Assembly (NCBI RefSeq): GCF_016834655.1 | Contig: NZ_JAENHP010000013.1 | Span: forward strand, 1-64,000 | Direction of reading: 5' to 3' | DNA from: Paractinoplanes ovalisporus | GTDB taxonomy: Bacteria > Actinomycetota > Actinomycetes > Mycobacteriales > Micromonosporaceae | Length of the DNA: 64,000 nt | Shown: positions 15,375-23,971 of the stretch, piece after piece | Layout: each line of letters starts with the position of its first letter | Numbering within the stretch: position 1 is the first letter of the stretch | The notes under the pieces: generated by a model | What the model saw: the letters and a program-made list of their open reading frames with translations, nothing else | Told to the model about the DNA's origin: nothing | Databases searched by the model: none | Made by a program: the position numbers and the translations under genes

Positions 15375-17558
15375 CTACGAAATGGCGAACGAGGGGTGCG
15401 GCGGCTGGTTGTAGGCCGTGTTCTGCCAGGCGATGGCCTCGCGGTACTGGATGTCGTGCATCAGCGTCACCACCCGGCGGTCGGTCGTGATGGGCGTCGA
15501 GTAGATCCGCAGGGCCGTGTTGTCCGTGGTCGGCCAGATGACCTCCTCGCGCCAGTCGCCCAGCAGGTCGGCGCTCAGCGACGGCGTTGCCTTGGTGCCG
15601 TTGTTCGAATGCACGCCCGATGCCGTCAGCAGCCGGGTGTCGGCCGACGTTCCGTACTTGTCGATCCGCGTCTGGTCGAGCAACTCCCGCTGCGCGTCGC
15701 CGTCCCACCAGATCACGAAGTTGGTCGAGCTCGGCTTGCGTGAGGCCACCACGGAACCGGAGGGCCCCCGTACGCCGTCGACCGCCGACGACCACGACTC
15801 GGCGCCCGGGCTTCCGGACCAGATGTCGGCCGACACGCCGCGTCCGTTGTCCCCGTTCGCCGGGGTGGACCACAGGATCTGTCCCGTACGGGCGTCCGCG
15901 AACCACGACGACGGCTTGCTGGAGTCCTCGTCGACCTTGAAGACCTCCAAGCCCGTACGGGACGGGTCGAGGTCTCCGACGTGCAGCGTGTCGCCGTGTC
16001 CGTAGCCCGTGTTCCACAGCTTCGCGCCGTTGTCGTCGATGGCGAGCGAGCCGTACACGATCTCGTCCTTGCCGTCCCGGTCGACGTCGGCCACCGCGAG
16101 CTGGTGGTTACCCTGCCCGGCGGTGCCGCTGTTGGTCGAGCTGTTGCTGTCGAAGGTCCAGCGCCGGGTCAGCGTGCCGTTGCGGAAGTCCCAGGCCACG
16201 ACCACCGTACGGGTGTAGTAACCGCGCGCCATGATCAGGCTGGGGCGGCTGCCGTCGAGGTAGGCGGTGCCGGCCAGGAAGCGGTCGACCCGGTTCCCGT
16301 ACGAGTCGCCCCAGCTCGACACGGTGCCGCGCGGAGGCACGTAGTCCACGGTGGACAACGCCGCCCCCGTACGGCCGTCGAACATCGTCAGATACTCCGG
16401 ACCGCTCAGCACATATCCCGACGAGTTGCGGTAGTCGGCGCTGGAGCTCCCGATCACCTGGCCCGTGCCGGAGACGGTCGCGTCGGCCGTCTTCATGGCG
16501 ATCTCGGCGTCACCGTCGCCGTCGTAGTCGTACACCTGGAACTGGGTGTAATGCGCCCCGGCCCGGATGTTGCGCCCGAGGTTGATGCGCCAGAGCCGGG
16601 TGCCGTCGAGTTTGTAACCGTCCACGTAGACCGGGTCGGTGACGCCCGACTGCGAGTTGTCCTTCGAGTTGAGCGGATCCCACTTGAGCACCAGGTCGAG
16701 CTTCCCGTCACCGTCGAGATCGCCCGTGCTGGCGTCGTTGGCGGCGTACAGGGAGCTGTTGGGGTTCTGGATCGGGACGTCGAGGTAGCCGTTGGCGAAG
16801 GTGAGCGACGGGCCCTCGGCGGCTTGTTCCACACCCCCGAGCACGGCCCGTACGGTGTATGAGGCGTTCGCGGCGGCGCCGGAGTCCAGGTAGTTGGTGG
16901 ACGTCGTGATCGGCGACGCGTTGAGCTTGGTGGTGCCGCGGTAGACGTTGAAGCCGATGCCGGACGGGTCGGTGGCCAGCCAGCGCCAGCTGACCAGGTT
17001 GGCCGAACCGGAGCGGACGCTGATCACGCCGCGGTCGAGGCGTTCCCGCTGCTTGCCGTCGGCCGGGGCCGTCGTCGTGGGCGGGGTCGTCGTCGGTGGG
17101 GTCGTGGTGGGCGGCGTTGTCGTCGGTGGGGTGGTCGAGGGCGGGGGCGTGGTCGGCTGGGTCGTTCCCGTGCAGGCGACGCCGTTGAGTGTGAACGTGC
17201 TCGGCGTGCCGATCTCGCCGTTCGCGTTGAAGCCGAAGCTCGTCGTGCCGTTGGTGGCTATTGAAGCGTTCCAACCGGCGTCGCGTACGGACACCGACGC
17301 CCCGGACTGGGTCACCGACCCGTTCCACAGCTGGGTGATCGTCTGGCTGCCCGGGAAGGTGAAGCCGAGCGTCCAGCCGTTCACCGGGTCGCCGAGGTTG
17401 GTGACTTCCACATTGGCGCCGAAGCCGCCAGGCCAGGAGCTCGCTATCGAGTAGCGCACCTGGCAGCCGGCGGCCGCATCGGCCCGGGCGGCGACCAGGA
17501 TGCCCGCACCGACGGTGGCGACGGCGAGGACGGCCGCGATCTTGCCTCTTCTGGCCAC
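15375..17558 (-). CDS. Secreted rhamnogalacturonan lyase (PL11) with CBM2
   Basis: A 727-residue exported enzyme. Signal peptide about 1-29 (AAVLAVATVGAGILVAARADA). CBM2 cellulose-binding module about 32-129, bounded by Cys32 and Cys129, with SSWPGGFGANVEVTNLG and LWNGSVTQSGASVSVRDAGWN. Pro-Thr linker 131-165. PL11 catalytic domain from about 168, starting ERLDRGVISVRSGSANLVSWRWLATDP, with repeated calcium-type loops DLDGDGKLDLVLKWD, DYDGDGDAEIAMKTAD and DVDRDGKDEIVYG. It cleaves the rhamnose-galacturonate backbone of pectin by beta-elimination. GTG 17558 has AAGGA upstream. Two CebR-like palindromes lie in its promoter region, shared with the divergent esterase gene. Confidence 0.92.
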   Translation of the reverse strand: MARRGKIAAVLAVATVGAGILVAARADAAAGCQVRYSIASSWPGGFGANVEVTNLGDPVNGWTLGFTFPGSQTITQLWNGSVTQSGASVSVRDAGWNASIATNGTTSFGFNANGEIGTPSTFTLNGVACTGTTQPTTPPPSTTPPTTTPPTTTPPTTTPPTTTAPADGKQRERLDRGVISVRSGSANLVSWRWLATDPSGIGFNVYRGTTKLNASPITTSTNYLDSGAAANASYTVRAVLGGVEQAAEGPSLTFANGYLDVPIQNPNSSLYAANDASTGDLDGDGKLDLVLKWDPLNSKDNSQSGVTDPVYVDGYKLDGTRLWRINLGRNIRAGAHYTQFQVYDYDGDGDAEIAMKTADATVSGTGQVIGSSSADYRNSSGYVLSGPEYLTMFDGRTGAALSTVDYVPPRGTVSSWGDSYGNRVDRFLAGTAYLDGSRPSLIMARGYYTRTVVVAWDFRNGTLTRRWTFDSNSSTNSGTAGQGNHQLAVADVDRDGKDEIVYGSLAIDDNGAKLWNTGYGHGDTLHVGDLDPSRTGLEVFKVDEDSSKPSSWFADARTGQILWSTPANGDNGRGVSADIWSGSPGAESWSSAVDGVRGPSGSVVASRKPSSTNFVIWWDGDAQRELLDQTRIDKYGTSADTRLLTASGVHSNNGTKATPSLSADLLGDWREEVIWPTTDNTALRIYSTPITTDRRVVTLMHDIQYREAIAWQNTAYNQPPHPSFAIS

Positions 17559-17586
17559 AGGGGGTCCTTAGATCGAGATACGTGGA

Positions 17587-17600
17587 TGGGAGCGTTCCCA
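17587..17600. promoter_or_regulatory. CebR/LacI-type operator 1
   Basis: TGGGAGCGTTCCCA, one mismatch from the 14-bp palindrome TGGGAGCGCTCCCA bound by CebR, the LacI-family cellulose regulator of Streptomyces. It lies 29 bp upstream of the PL11 start codon. Confidence 0.8.
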
Positions 17601-17636
17601 GGGTGACGCGTTTCAGGCGGACGGTCAAGGTTGGAT

Positions 17637-17650
17637 TGGGAGCGCTCCCA
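17637..17650. promoter_or_regulatory. CebR/LacI-type operator 2
   Basis: TGGGAGCGCTCCCA, the perfect palindrome, 50 bp centre to centre from operator 1 and 50 bp upstream of the SGNH esterase start. The two sites could control both divergent genes, possibly with looping. The regulator itself is not encoded in the window. Confidence 0.85.
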
Positions 17651-17700
17651 TGTCATCATGCGGAAATCCACCGTTATCAATCACCCCCCAAGAGGTGCCC

Positions 17701-19047
17701 ATGCTCCGCCCCCGAGTGCCTTCCCCGGACCCCCTTCGGCCGTCCTCCCCGCGCCGGCCCCGGCTGCCCCTGCTGCGCCGGCTCGGCGTTTCCTCCCCGC
17801 CTCACCTTCAGGGGTCCGTCCCGCCCGACCTTCACGCGTCCTCCCCGCGTCGGCCCTTGATCCGCGGTTTCCGCCTTCCGGCCCTGCGCCGGCCGCGCGA
17901 CACCTCCTACCGCCGGCCCGGCAAGCCTTCCCCGCGTCGGCTGGCCGCGCTGGCTGCCGTGACTGCCGTCGTCTCCACCGCCGTGATCACCGTGGCCGGT
18001 CCGGCTGAGGCGGCGGCCGGATGCCAGGTCCGCTACACCGTGTCGAGCTCGTGGCCCGGCGGCTTCGGCGCGGCCGTCGACATCACCAACCTCGGCGACC
18101 CGGTCAGCTCGTGGACCCTCACCTTCGGCTTCGCGGCCGGCCAGACGATCACGCAGCTGTGGAACGGGTCGGTCAGCCAGTCCGGGGCGTCGGTGACCGT
18201 ACGCAATGCCGCCTGGAACGGCTCCCTGGCCACCGGCGGCACCGCGTCGTTCGGCTTCAACGGCTCGTGGACCGGCAGCAACCCCGCCCCGGCGTCGTTC
18301 GCCCTGAACGGGGTCGCCTGCACCGGCGGGACCGTCCCGACAACACCCCCGACAACGCCTCCGACGACTCCGCCCACGACGCCGCCGACGACCCCTCCGA
18401 CCACACCCCCGACGACGCCTCCCACCACGCCGCCGACCGGCTCACCCGTCAAGATCATGGCGCTGGGTGACTCGATCACGGGCTCGCCGGGCTGCTGGCG
18501 CGCCCTGCTCTGGCAGAAACTCCCCGCCGCCAAGGTCGACTTCGTGGGCACGCTCCCCGGCCAGGGCTGCGGCTTCCCCTACGACGGCGAGAACGAGGGC
18601 CACGGCGGCTTCCTGGCCACGTCGGTCGCCGCTCAGGACCAGCTGGTCGGCTGGCTGGCCGCCACCAAGCCGGACGCCGTGATGATGCACTTCGGCACGA
18701 ACGACGTCTGGAGCAACTTCCCACCCGAGACGATCCTGGCCGCGTTCACCAAGCTGGTCGGTCAGATGCGCGCCTCCAACCCGACCATGAAGATCCTGGT
18801 CGCCCAGATCATCCCGATGAACGCCTCCAACTGCGCCGACTGCGCCCAGCGGGTCATCAACCTGAACGCCGCCATCCCAGCCTGGGCGGCCGGCCTCACC
18901 ACAGCCGCGTCCCCCATCAAGGTCGTAGACCAGTGGACCGGTTTCGTCCCCGCAACCGACACCTACGACGGCGTACACCCCAACGACAACGGCAACGTGA
19001 AGATCGCCAACGCCTGGTACCCGTACGTCAGCGCCCTGCTCAACTGA
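17701..19047 (+). CDS. Secreted CBM2-SGNH/GDSL esterase
   Basis: A 448-residue exported hydrolase. CBM2 spans about 108-209 (Cys108, SSWPGGFGAAVDITNLG, NAAWNGSLATGGTASFGFNGSW). A (TTPP)n linker covers about 214-247. An SGNH hydrolase domain follows with block I ALGDSITG (Ser259), GTNDVW, and the C-terminal DGVHPND (Asp423, His426). CE3-like acetylxylan or pectin deacetylation is a reasonable guess. The N-terminus is odd: about 80 Arg/Pro-rich residues with repeated SSPRRP motifs precede the hydrophobic export segment (81-106). ATG 17701 has AGAGGTG before it, but the true start could be later. Confidence 0.85.
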   Translation: MLRPRVPSPDPLRPSSPRRPRLPLLRRLGVSSPPHLQGSVPPDLHASSPRRPLIRGFRLPALRRPRDTSYRRPGKPSPRRLAALAAVTAVVSTAVITVAGPAEAAAGCQVRYTVSSSWPGGFGAAVDITNLGDPVSSWTLTFGFAAGQTITQLWNGSVSQSGASVTVRNAAWNGSLATGGTASFGFNGSWTGSNPAPASFALNGVACTGGTVPTTPPTTPPTTPPTTPPTTPPTTPPTTPPTTPPTGSPVKIMALGDSITGSPGCWRALLWQKLPAAKVDFVGTLPGQGCGFPYDGENEGHGGFLATSVAAQDQLVGWLAATKPDAVMMHFGTNDVWSNFPPETILAAFTKLVGQMRASNPTMKILVAQIIPMNASNCADCAQRVINLNAAIPAWAAGLTTAASPIKVVDQWTGFVPATDTYDGVHPNDNGNVKIANAWYPYVSALLN

Positions 19048-19054
19048 CCGGTGC

Positions 19055-19078
19055 GGCCCGCCACGCCGGTGGCGGGCC
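19055..19078 (+). terminator. Hairpin terminator after SGNH gene
   Basis: A 10-bp perfect stem GGCCCGCCAC/GTGGCGGGCC (19055-19064 with 19069-19078, GCCG loop), eight bases after the stop codon. It also sits at the end of the convergent small membrane gene. Confidence 0.7.
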
Positions 19079-19083
19079 GGCCA

Positions 19084-19401
19084 TCAACAGGTCAGCCGGC
19101 ATAGACCAGCGCCACCGAGAGGGCGACGAAACTCGGCCACCACGATGACCCACGCGGTGATCGTGCCGAGCCAGACGCCCGTTCGCGCCGGCGGGTGGGC
19201 CAGCGCGGTCAGGCCCGCGCTGACGGCCAGGCCGAGCAGCAGCGCGGGAAACACGATCCCCACGCCGGCCATGAAGAAGATCTGGCGGTCGTTGTCGCAC
19301 GTGGGCGGGGCGCAGCTCGGCTTGGTCAGCGCGAAGACGCCGTACGCGAAACCGAAAACCAACCACCACATCGCCGCGGACGCCAACGCCCGGCCCCGCA
19401 C
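19084..19401 (-). CDS. Small membrane protein with a probable 3' frameshift
   Basis: About 105 residues with two clear TM segments (MWWLVFGFAYGVFALT; MAGVGIVFPALLLGLAVSAGLTAL) and a third starting GTITAWVIVVAEF. After that point the frame reads RRPLGGAGLCRLTC with rare codons. Dropping one T from the TTT at 19131-19129 gives FVALSVALVYAG and a stop at 19092, completing a TM helix with normal codon use. So a one-base frameshift, real or a sequencing error, is likely. GTG 19401 is taken as start; ATG 19371 is an alternative. Function unknown. Confidence 0.6.
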   Translation of the reverse strand: MRGRALASAAMWWLVFGFAYGVFALTKPSCAPPTCDNDRQIFFMAGVGIVFPALLLGLAVSAGLTALAHPPARTGVWLGTITAWVIVVAEFRRPLGGAGLCRLTC

Positions 19402-19456
19402 CCGCCGGATGTAGAGCCGCGGCTGGAGGCTCAGCGACGTGAGTTCGCGGCGCCGG

Positions 19457-21724
19457 CTACTTCCAGGTGCAGGTGATTTCGCGGTAGGGCGGGGCGGCCG
19501 CCGCCGCGGCCTGGGGGCCGGTGAGCTGCCGGCGGATCGTCTCGGCCTGGACGAGGGTCTTCCCGGTCCACGTCCAGCGGGTCTCGACCGTGTCGGCGCC
19601 GACGATCGCGCCGGTGCGGGGGTCGCGGTTGAGGGTGGCGCTGCCCGAGACCAGCTCCGGGCGGCCGTCGCGGTTGAGGTCGGCACAACCCAGGCCCGCC
19701 GTACGGGTGGGGGTCGCCGCCGTCTCGAAGCGGTGGTCGATCAGCACCAGGCCGTCGGAGGTCAGCGACAGCAGCCACAGCCCGGCGCCGCCGCGCAGGG
19801 CGATCTCCTCCCCCGGCTCGCCGTCGAGGTCGATGCTGTCGAGCACGACCGGGCCGTCGAACGGCCGATCGACATCGTCGGAGGCGAACGGCAGCTCGAC
19901 GTCGGAGGTGCGGCCGGCGGCCAGGACCGAACGGGCCGTCCAGCGCCCGGCCCGTTCGAAGAGCAGCAGGGTGTCCGTACGGCTGTCGCCGTCGAGGTCG
20001 GCCCGCACGACGGTGCGGCACGTGGAGTCGGGCGGGACGAACGGGTTGGTCGCGGTGGCCCGGCACGCGCCGGAGCCCAGGGCGCCCAGCTTCGCCGCCT
20101 CGGCCTGGGGGAAGTCGCCGGGCGGGGTGGCTGCGACCAGCGACGTCCAGGTGCCGTCGAGCGCGATGCACAGGCGGTAGTTCTTGCCGCGCCCGGCCGT
20201 CTGGCGCACGATGCCGACGTCTTCAGGCGGCAGGCCCAGGTCGGTCAGGCGGGCCGGGTAGGTGAGCAGGTTGGGGTCGGCCAGGCCGTAGACGTAGCCG
20301 TCGCGGGAGGTCTCGTCGCAGGGCCAGCGCAGGGGCGGGGTGGTGACCAACGCGGCCACGGCGTCGCTCACGCGGGGGCCGGTGAGGCTCGTGTTGGCGA
20401 AGACCAGCCCGCTCGGCGGCAGCGCGTCGGTCAGCGAGTCGCGCGTGGCCGCAGCGTACAGGCGCTCCTGGGTTGTCACCACCGCGGCCGGGATGGAACC
20501 GCCGGGCTCGTTGAGCGCCTTGCCGGGGATGACCGGGCTGCGCTCGGCGATCACCCGCCATCCGTCGCTCGCGGTGGGCAGGGACGCCGCGACGCCGGGC
20601 AGGCCGTGCATGGCCGCGATCACGGCACCGCGTACGTCGGCCCGGTCGGCTCGGGCCTGGTTGTCGGCGACCCCCTCGGCCAGCAGCGGCGTGGCCGCGA
20701 AGGCGTCGCTCACGCACGCGGCCACCCGTCCGTCCAGGGCGTCGAGGGGCAGGGCCAGAGCGCACTGTACGGCCTTGACCGTGACCTCGGCCGGCACGAA
20801 CGCCGAGCTCATCGCCTGGACGATGTATTCGGCGACGGCGACGTCCGGGCCCGTACGCGTGACGAAGTCAACGGCGCTGAGGTTGCCCGGCAACGAGATG
20901 TCGAGCTCGCCCTTTGCGGGCAGGAACGTGTGGTCGCGGTCGGCCTCGCCCAGCTTGCGCCACACGGTGTCGGCCACGCTGGCCCGGTTCGGCTGACTGA
21001 GCGTGATCGGCGGATAGTGCCCGAGCTCGGCGAACTGCCCGGAGGTCCGGTTGCTGACCACGCGCATGAGGGCCGGACGGTCGGTCGCGCCGGCGGCGAC
21101 GCAGGTCTTCACGGCCTCGCCCTCGGCGCGCGCGGTCCAGCGTTGTGAGCGGGTGGTGCCGCAGTCGGGGTCGGGTGCCTCGTACGCCCCGGCGCCGCCG
21201 GTCACATCGGGTGTCGTGACCACCGCACGCCCGGCGGAGAGGATCGACAGCTGCCCAACGGTGGTGCTGATGGTGCGGGCGGCCCGGTCGAGCGTGCCGC
21301 CCTGGCTGCTCCAGACCCGGTTGCCGTCGCGTGACACCACCGTGAGCAGCCCGTCCGCGGGTTCCTCGCGCAGCGGCAGCGTGACCGTGGCCGAGGTGCG
21401 CAGGGCCGCGCCGCGCAGCGAGATGTCGACCGGTTCGGCGATCCAGCCCAGCCCGTCGGGCGCCTCGATGCTGGGCCGCGGCACGATGCGGACCTCGGCG
21501 TCGGCGGTCAGCGCCCCCGGCCCGAACCGGACCGACACCCCCTCGTCGGTCGTGACCGTGCCGCCGGAGGCCGCCGTGACCCGCCCGACCGTCGCCGGGG
21601 AGCGCAGCGACCAGGCGATGACACCGCCGGCCGCCAGCAGCGTGACCGCCACGACGGCGGCCAGGGCCACGCGCACGAATCTCCTCCAGGGTCCCGGGGG
21701 ACCCACGGTAGGAAGGGCGCTCAA
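19457..21724 (-). CDS. Membrane-anchored protein with VCBS/FG-GAP-like C-terminus
   Basis: A 755-residue protein. A single TM segment near residues 17-38 (VRVALAAVVAVTLLAAGGVIAW) would leave the rest outside the cell. Residues about 45-170 form a beta-rich domain (GGTVTTDEGVSVRFGPGALTADAEVRI, then VTLPL), similar in pattern to ZU5-like domains. The middle is helical and unrecognised. The last about 130 residues carry repeat loops typical of FG-GAP/VCBS propellers: RADLDGDSRTDTLLLF, DLDGEPGEEIALRG, DLNRDGRPELVSG. TTG 21724 is used because GGAGG lies 10 bases upstream. No function can be assigned. Confidence 0.8.
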   Translation of the reverse strand: MSALPTVGPPGPWRRFVRVALAAVVAVTLLAAGGVIAWSLRSPATVGRVTAASGGTVTTDEGVSVRFGPGALTADAEVRIVPRPSIEAPDGLGWIAEPVDISLRGAALRTSATVTLPLREEPADGLLTVVSRDGNRVWSSQGGTLDRAARTISTTVGQLSILSAGRAVVTTPDVTGGAGAYEAPDPDCGTTRSQRWTARAEGEAVKTCVAAGATDRPALMRVVSNRTSGQFAELGHYPPITLSQPNRASVADTVWRKLGEADRDHTFLPAKGELDISLPGNLSAVDFVTRTGPDVAVAEYIVQAMSSAFVPAEVTVKAVQCALALPLDALDGRVAACVSDAFAATPLLAEGVADNQARADRADVRGAVIAAMHGLPGVAASLPTASDGWRVIAERSPVIPGKALNEPGGSIPAAVVTTQERLYAAATRDSLTDALPPSGLVFANTSLTGPRVSDAVAALVTTPPLRWPCDETSRDGYVYGLADPNLLTYPARLTDLGLPPEDVGIVRQTAGRGKNYRLCIALDGTWTSLVAATPPGDFPQAEAAKLGALGSGACRATATNPFVPPDSTCRTVVRADLDGDSRTDTLLLFERAGRWTARSVLAAGRTSDVELPFASDDVDRPFDGPVVLDSIDLDGEPGEEIALRGGAGLWLLSLTSDGLVLIDHRFETAATPTRTAGLGCADLNRDGRPELVSGSATLNRDPRTGAIVGADTVETRWTWTGKTLVQAETIRRQLTGPQAAAAAAPPYREITCTWK

Positions 21725-21759
21725 GTGCGGTGAACCTCCGGTCGGGCACGACCGTGCGT

Positions 21760-22083
21760 CTATTTGACGGCGAGTTCTCCCAGTTCGGACCAGCCGTCCT
21801 GATCAATTGTCTGACTGACGATCTTGGGTGTGGCCGACAGATACTGTGGCAGATCCTGCTGGGCCTGCTTGAAGTGGGCCGACCCGACGTGAGCAGCGCC
21901 CGCGTCGCCGTCCCGGAAGGCTTCGACCAGCACGAATTCGTTGGGGTCGTCGAGGCTGCGGGACCAGTCGAACCACATGCAGCCGGCCTCGGCCCGGGTC
22001 GCCTCGGTGAACGACTTCGCGATCTCGGGCCAGCGGTCCGCATGTTCCGGCTTGACCGGGAACTTGGCGGTAATGAAGATCAT
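21760..22083 (-). CDS. Putative quinol monooxygenase (ABM domain)
   Basis: A 107-residue antibiotic-biosynthesis-monooxygenase-fold protein: MIFITAKFPVKPEHADRWPEI, then EAGCMWFDWSRSLDDPNEFVLVEAF and the terminal VSQTIDQDGWSELGELAVK. Members such as YgiN act on quinols or serve in polyketide tailoring; here it is isolated, so a general detoxification role is more likely. AGGGAGAC precedes the ATG. It is divergent from the IclR gene with 71 bases between the starts. Confidence 0.85.
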   Translation of the reverse strand: MIFITAKFPVKPEHADRWPEIAKSFTEATRAEAGCMWFDWSRSLDDPNEFVLVEAFRDGDAGAAHVGSAHFKQAQQDLPQYLSATPKIVSQTIDQDGWSELGELAVK

Positions 22084-22154
22084 TTGCGGTCTCCCTTTCG
22101 CGCGATCAGTGAACGCTCTTCCCTGAATGCATTCTGGCGAAGCAGGCTGGTCGG

Positions 22155-22955
22155 ATGAGTGGTGGTAGGGGCACCGGCGTCCTGCAGTCCGTCGAGCGGG
22201 CGATGCGTGTGCTCGACCACATCGCGTCCGCGAACGGCCCGGTTCAGGCCAAGCAGGTCGCGCGGGAGCTGGGGCTGACCCTGCCGACCACCTATCATCT
22301 GCTCACCACCCTGGTCACCGGGGGTTATCTGGTGCATCTGGCCGACGAGCGGGCGTACGCGCTGGGCCACCGCGTCGACGACCTGGCGCGCGGCCTGCAC
22401 CGCCAGATCGCGGCCCCGCCCGAGGTGCAGCGGGTCGCCACCGTGATCCACCGCGAGGCCCAGGCCGCGGCCTACTACGCCGCACTGCGCGACGCCGAGA
22501 TGATCGTCGCGCACGTGGCCGAGTGCCCCGCCCACCCGCGCATCCGGCCGCTCGCGGTCGGCTTCCACCAGGCGCCGCACGCCACCGCGTTCGGCAAGCT
22601 GATGCTGGCCCGGCTGCCCGACGACGACCGCGAGACCTTGCTCGAACACACCGGCACGCCGGCCGTCACCGCCGGCACGGTCACCGACCGCGGCCTGCTC
22701 ATCCGCCAGTTGCGCCAGGTGCGGGGCACGAACCTGGCGGTCGAGGTGGACGAGTTCCAGGACGGCCTGAGCTGCATGGCCGCCCCGGTGACGGACGCCG
22801 CCGGACGGTTTGTCGGCGCGGTGGCCGTCTCGATGCCGACCACCCGGCTGCGTGAGGACCGCTGGTCGGTCGAGCGGGCCGTCCGGCTGGGCGCGGTGCG
22901 GGCGACCCGGGCGGTCGCGCTCACCACGGCCGCCCGGACGGGCCGGTTGATCTGA
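22155..22955 (+). CDS. IclR-family transcriptional regulator
   Basis: A 266-residue regulator. Winged HTH at about 10-70 (SVERAMRVLDHIASANGPVQAKQVARELGLTLPTTYHLLTTLVTGGYL), then an IclR effector domain with HATAFGKLMLARLPDDDR and GLSCMAAPVTDAAGRFVGAVAVSMP. Such proteins sense small aromatic or aliphatic acids. It is divergent from the ABM gene, and its 3' end overlaps by 35 bases the convergent amidohydrolase, either of which may be its target. Confidence 0.92.
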   Translation: MSGGRGTGVLQSVERAMRVLDHIASANGPVQAKQVARELGLTLPTTYHLLTTLVTGGYLVHLADERAYALGHRVDDLARGLHRQIAAPPEVQRVATVIHREAQAAAYYAALRDAEMIVAHVAECPAHPRIRPLAVGFHQAPHATAFGKLMLARLPDDDRETLLEHTGTPAVTAGTVTDRGLLIRQLRQVRGTNLAVEVDEFQDGLSCMAAPVTDAAGRFVGAVAVSMPTTRLREDRWSVERAVRLGAVRATRAVALTTAARTGRLI

Positions 22956-23934
22956 CGTCCAGCTCGCCGGGAACCTTGATGTCGTAGAGCCGGGCGGCGT
23001 TCAGGCCCAGGATCTTCTTCTTGATCTCGGGCGTCAGCACCCCGTACTCCCCCTGCAGGTCGTCCGGGATCTGGAAGTCGACGAACCGTTCGACCAGCCA
23101 CCGCGGCTGCCAGATCGCGTAGTCGCTGCCGAACAGCAGCCGGTCCTCACCCAGCCAGTACAACAACTCCCCGATGATCTGCGCGAAGTACCGCGGCCGG
23201 CGGTGCAGGAACGGCATGGCGACCGCGAGACCCCCGTACACGTTGGGCTCCTGCGTGGCGATCCAGCAGAAGTCCTCGAGCCGGGGCAGCCCCACGTGTT
23301 CGACGATGAACCGCAGGCCGGGGAACTCGGTGGCGGCGTCGTCGACGTCGGCCACGTCGAACGCGTCCCGGTTCATCGGGTAGACGGTGGGGCCCTTGTG
23401 CACGTGGATGTTGCGGATGCCCAGCTGGCGGCACTTCTCAAGATACCGGTACGCCCACGGGTCGCTGAGCCGCCAGCCTTTGCTGTCCCCCTTCCACTCC
23501 GCCGTGTAGAGCTTGACCCCGGGCAGCCGCCAGCGTTCGTGCAGCGCCTCGAGCCGGTCCAGGCCCGCCTCGCCGTCGCGCGGGTCCCAGCGGCCGTTGA
23601 CGAGGAAGCGGCCCGGGTGCCGTTCGGCCATCTCGCCGTTCTGCTCGGTGGTGTTGAAGCCGTTGACGAACCAGTCACCCAGCTCGGTCGACTGCAGGAT
23701 GGCCAGGTCGTCGTAGCCCACCTCGAACAGGTCGTGCAGCATCCGCTCCTCGGGATAGCGCTCGAACTCGCCGAGCGTCCACCGGTACCCCGCCGGCGAC
23801 ATGCTCGAGTGGTAGCCGTGGAGACAGTTGATGTAGCCCTCGCCGTACCGGTTGATCTGGTTGGCCGGGCTGCCGTCCCAGAAGTGGGTGTGCCCGTCGA
23901 CGATGAAGTAGCTCTGACCGTCCTTGGTGTACAT
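22921..23934 (-). CDS. Amidohydrolase-2 family protein
   Basis: A 337-residue TIM-barrel metal hydrolase. The N-terminal metal motif is VDGHTHFWDG (HxH); later GIRNIHVHKGP, RFIVEHVGLPRLEDFCW and LLFGSDYAIWQPRW complete the amidohydrolase_2 pattern. The start MYTKDGQSYFIVDGHTHFWDGSP resembles the amidohydrolase found next to the alcohol dehydrogenase in actinobacterial propane-monooxygenase (prm) loci. It is followed upstream by an alcohol dehydrogenase on the same strand, but no monooxygenase genes are present. Substrate unknown. Confidence 0.85.
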   Translation of the reverse strand: MYTKDGQSYFIVDGHTHFWDGSPANQINRYGEGYINCLHGYHSSMSPAGYRWTLGEFERYPEERMLHDLFEVGYDDLAILQSTELGDWFVNGFNTTEQNGEMAERHPGRFLVNGRWDPRDGEAGLDRLEALHERWRLPGVKLYTAEWKGDSKGWRLSDPWAYRYLEKCRQLGIRNIHVHKGPTVYPMNRDAFDVADVDDAATEFPGLRFIVEHVGLPRLEDFCWIATQEPNVYGGLAVAMPFLHRRPRYFAQIIGELLYWLGEDRLLFGSDYAIWQPRWLVERFVDFQIPDDLQGEYGVLTPEIKKKILGLNAARLYDIKVPGELDVRSTGPSGRPW

Positions 23935-23971
23935 CAGAGGAGGTCGTATGCGTCGGAGGACATCGTGTACA

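Noticed and set aside
18339..18447. Short direct repeats considered as CRISPR or regulatory array
   Set aside because: They encode the (TTPP)n linker of the secreted esterase; no spacers or cas genes.
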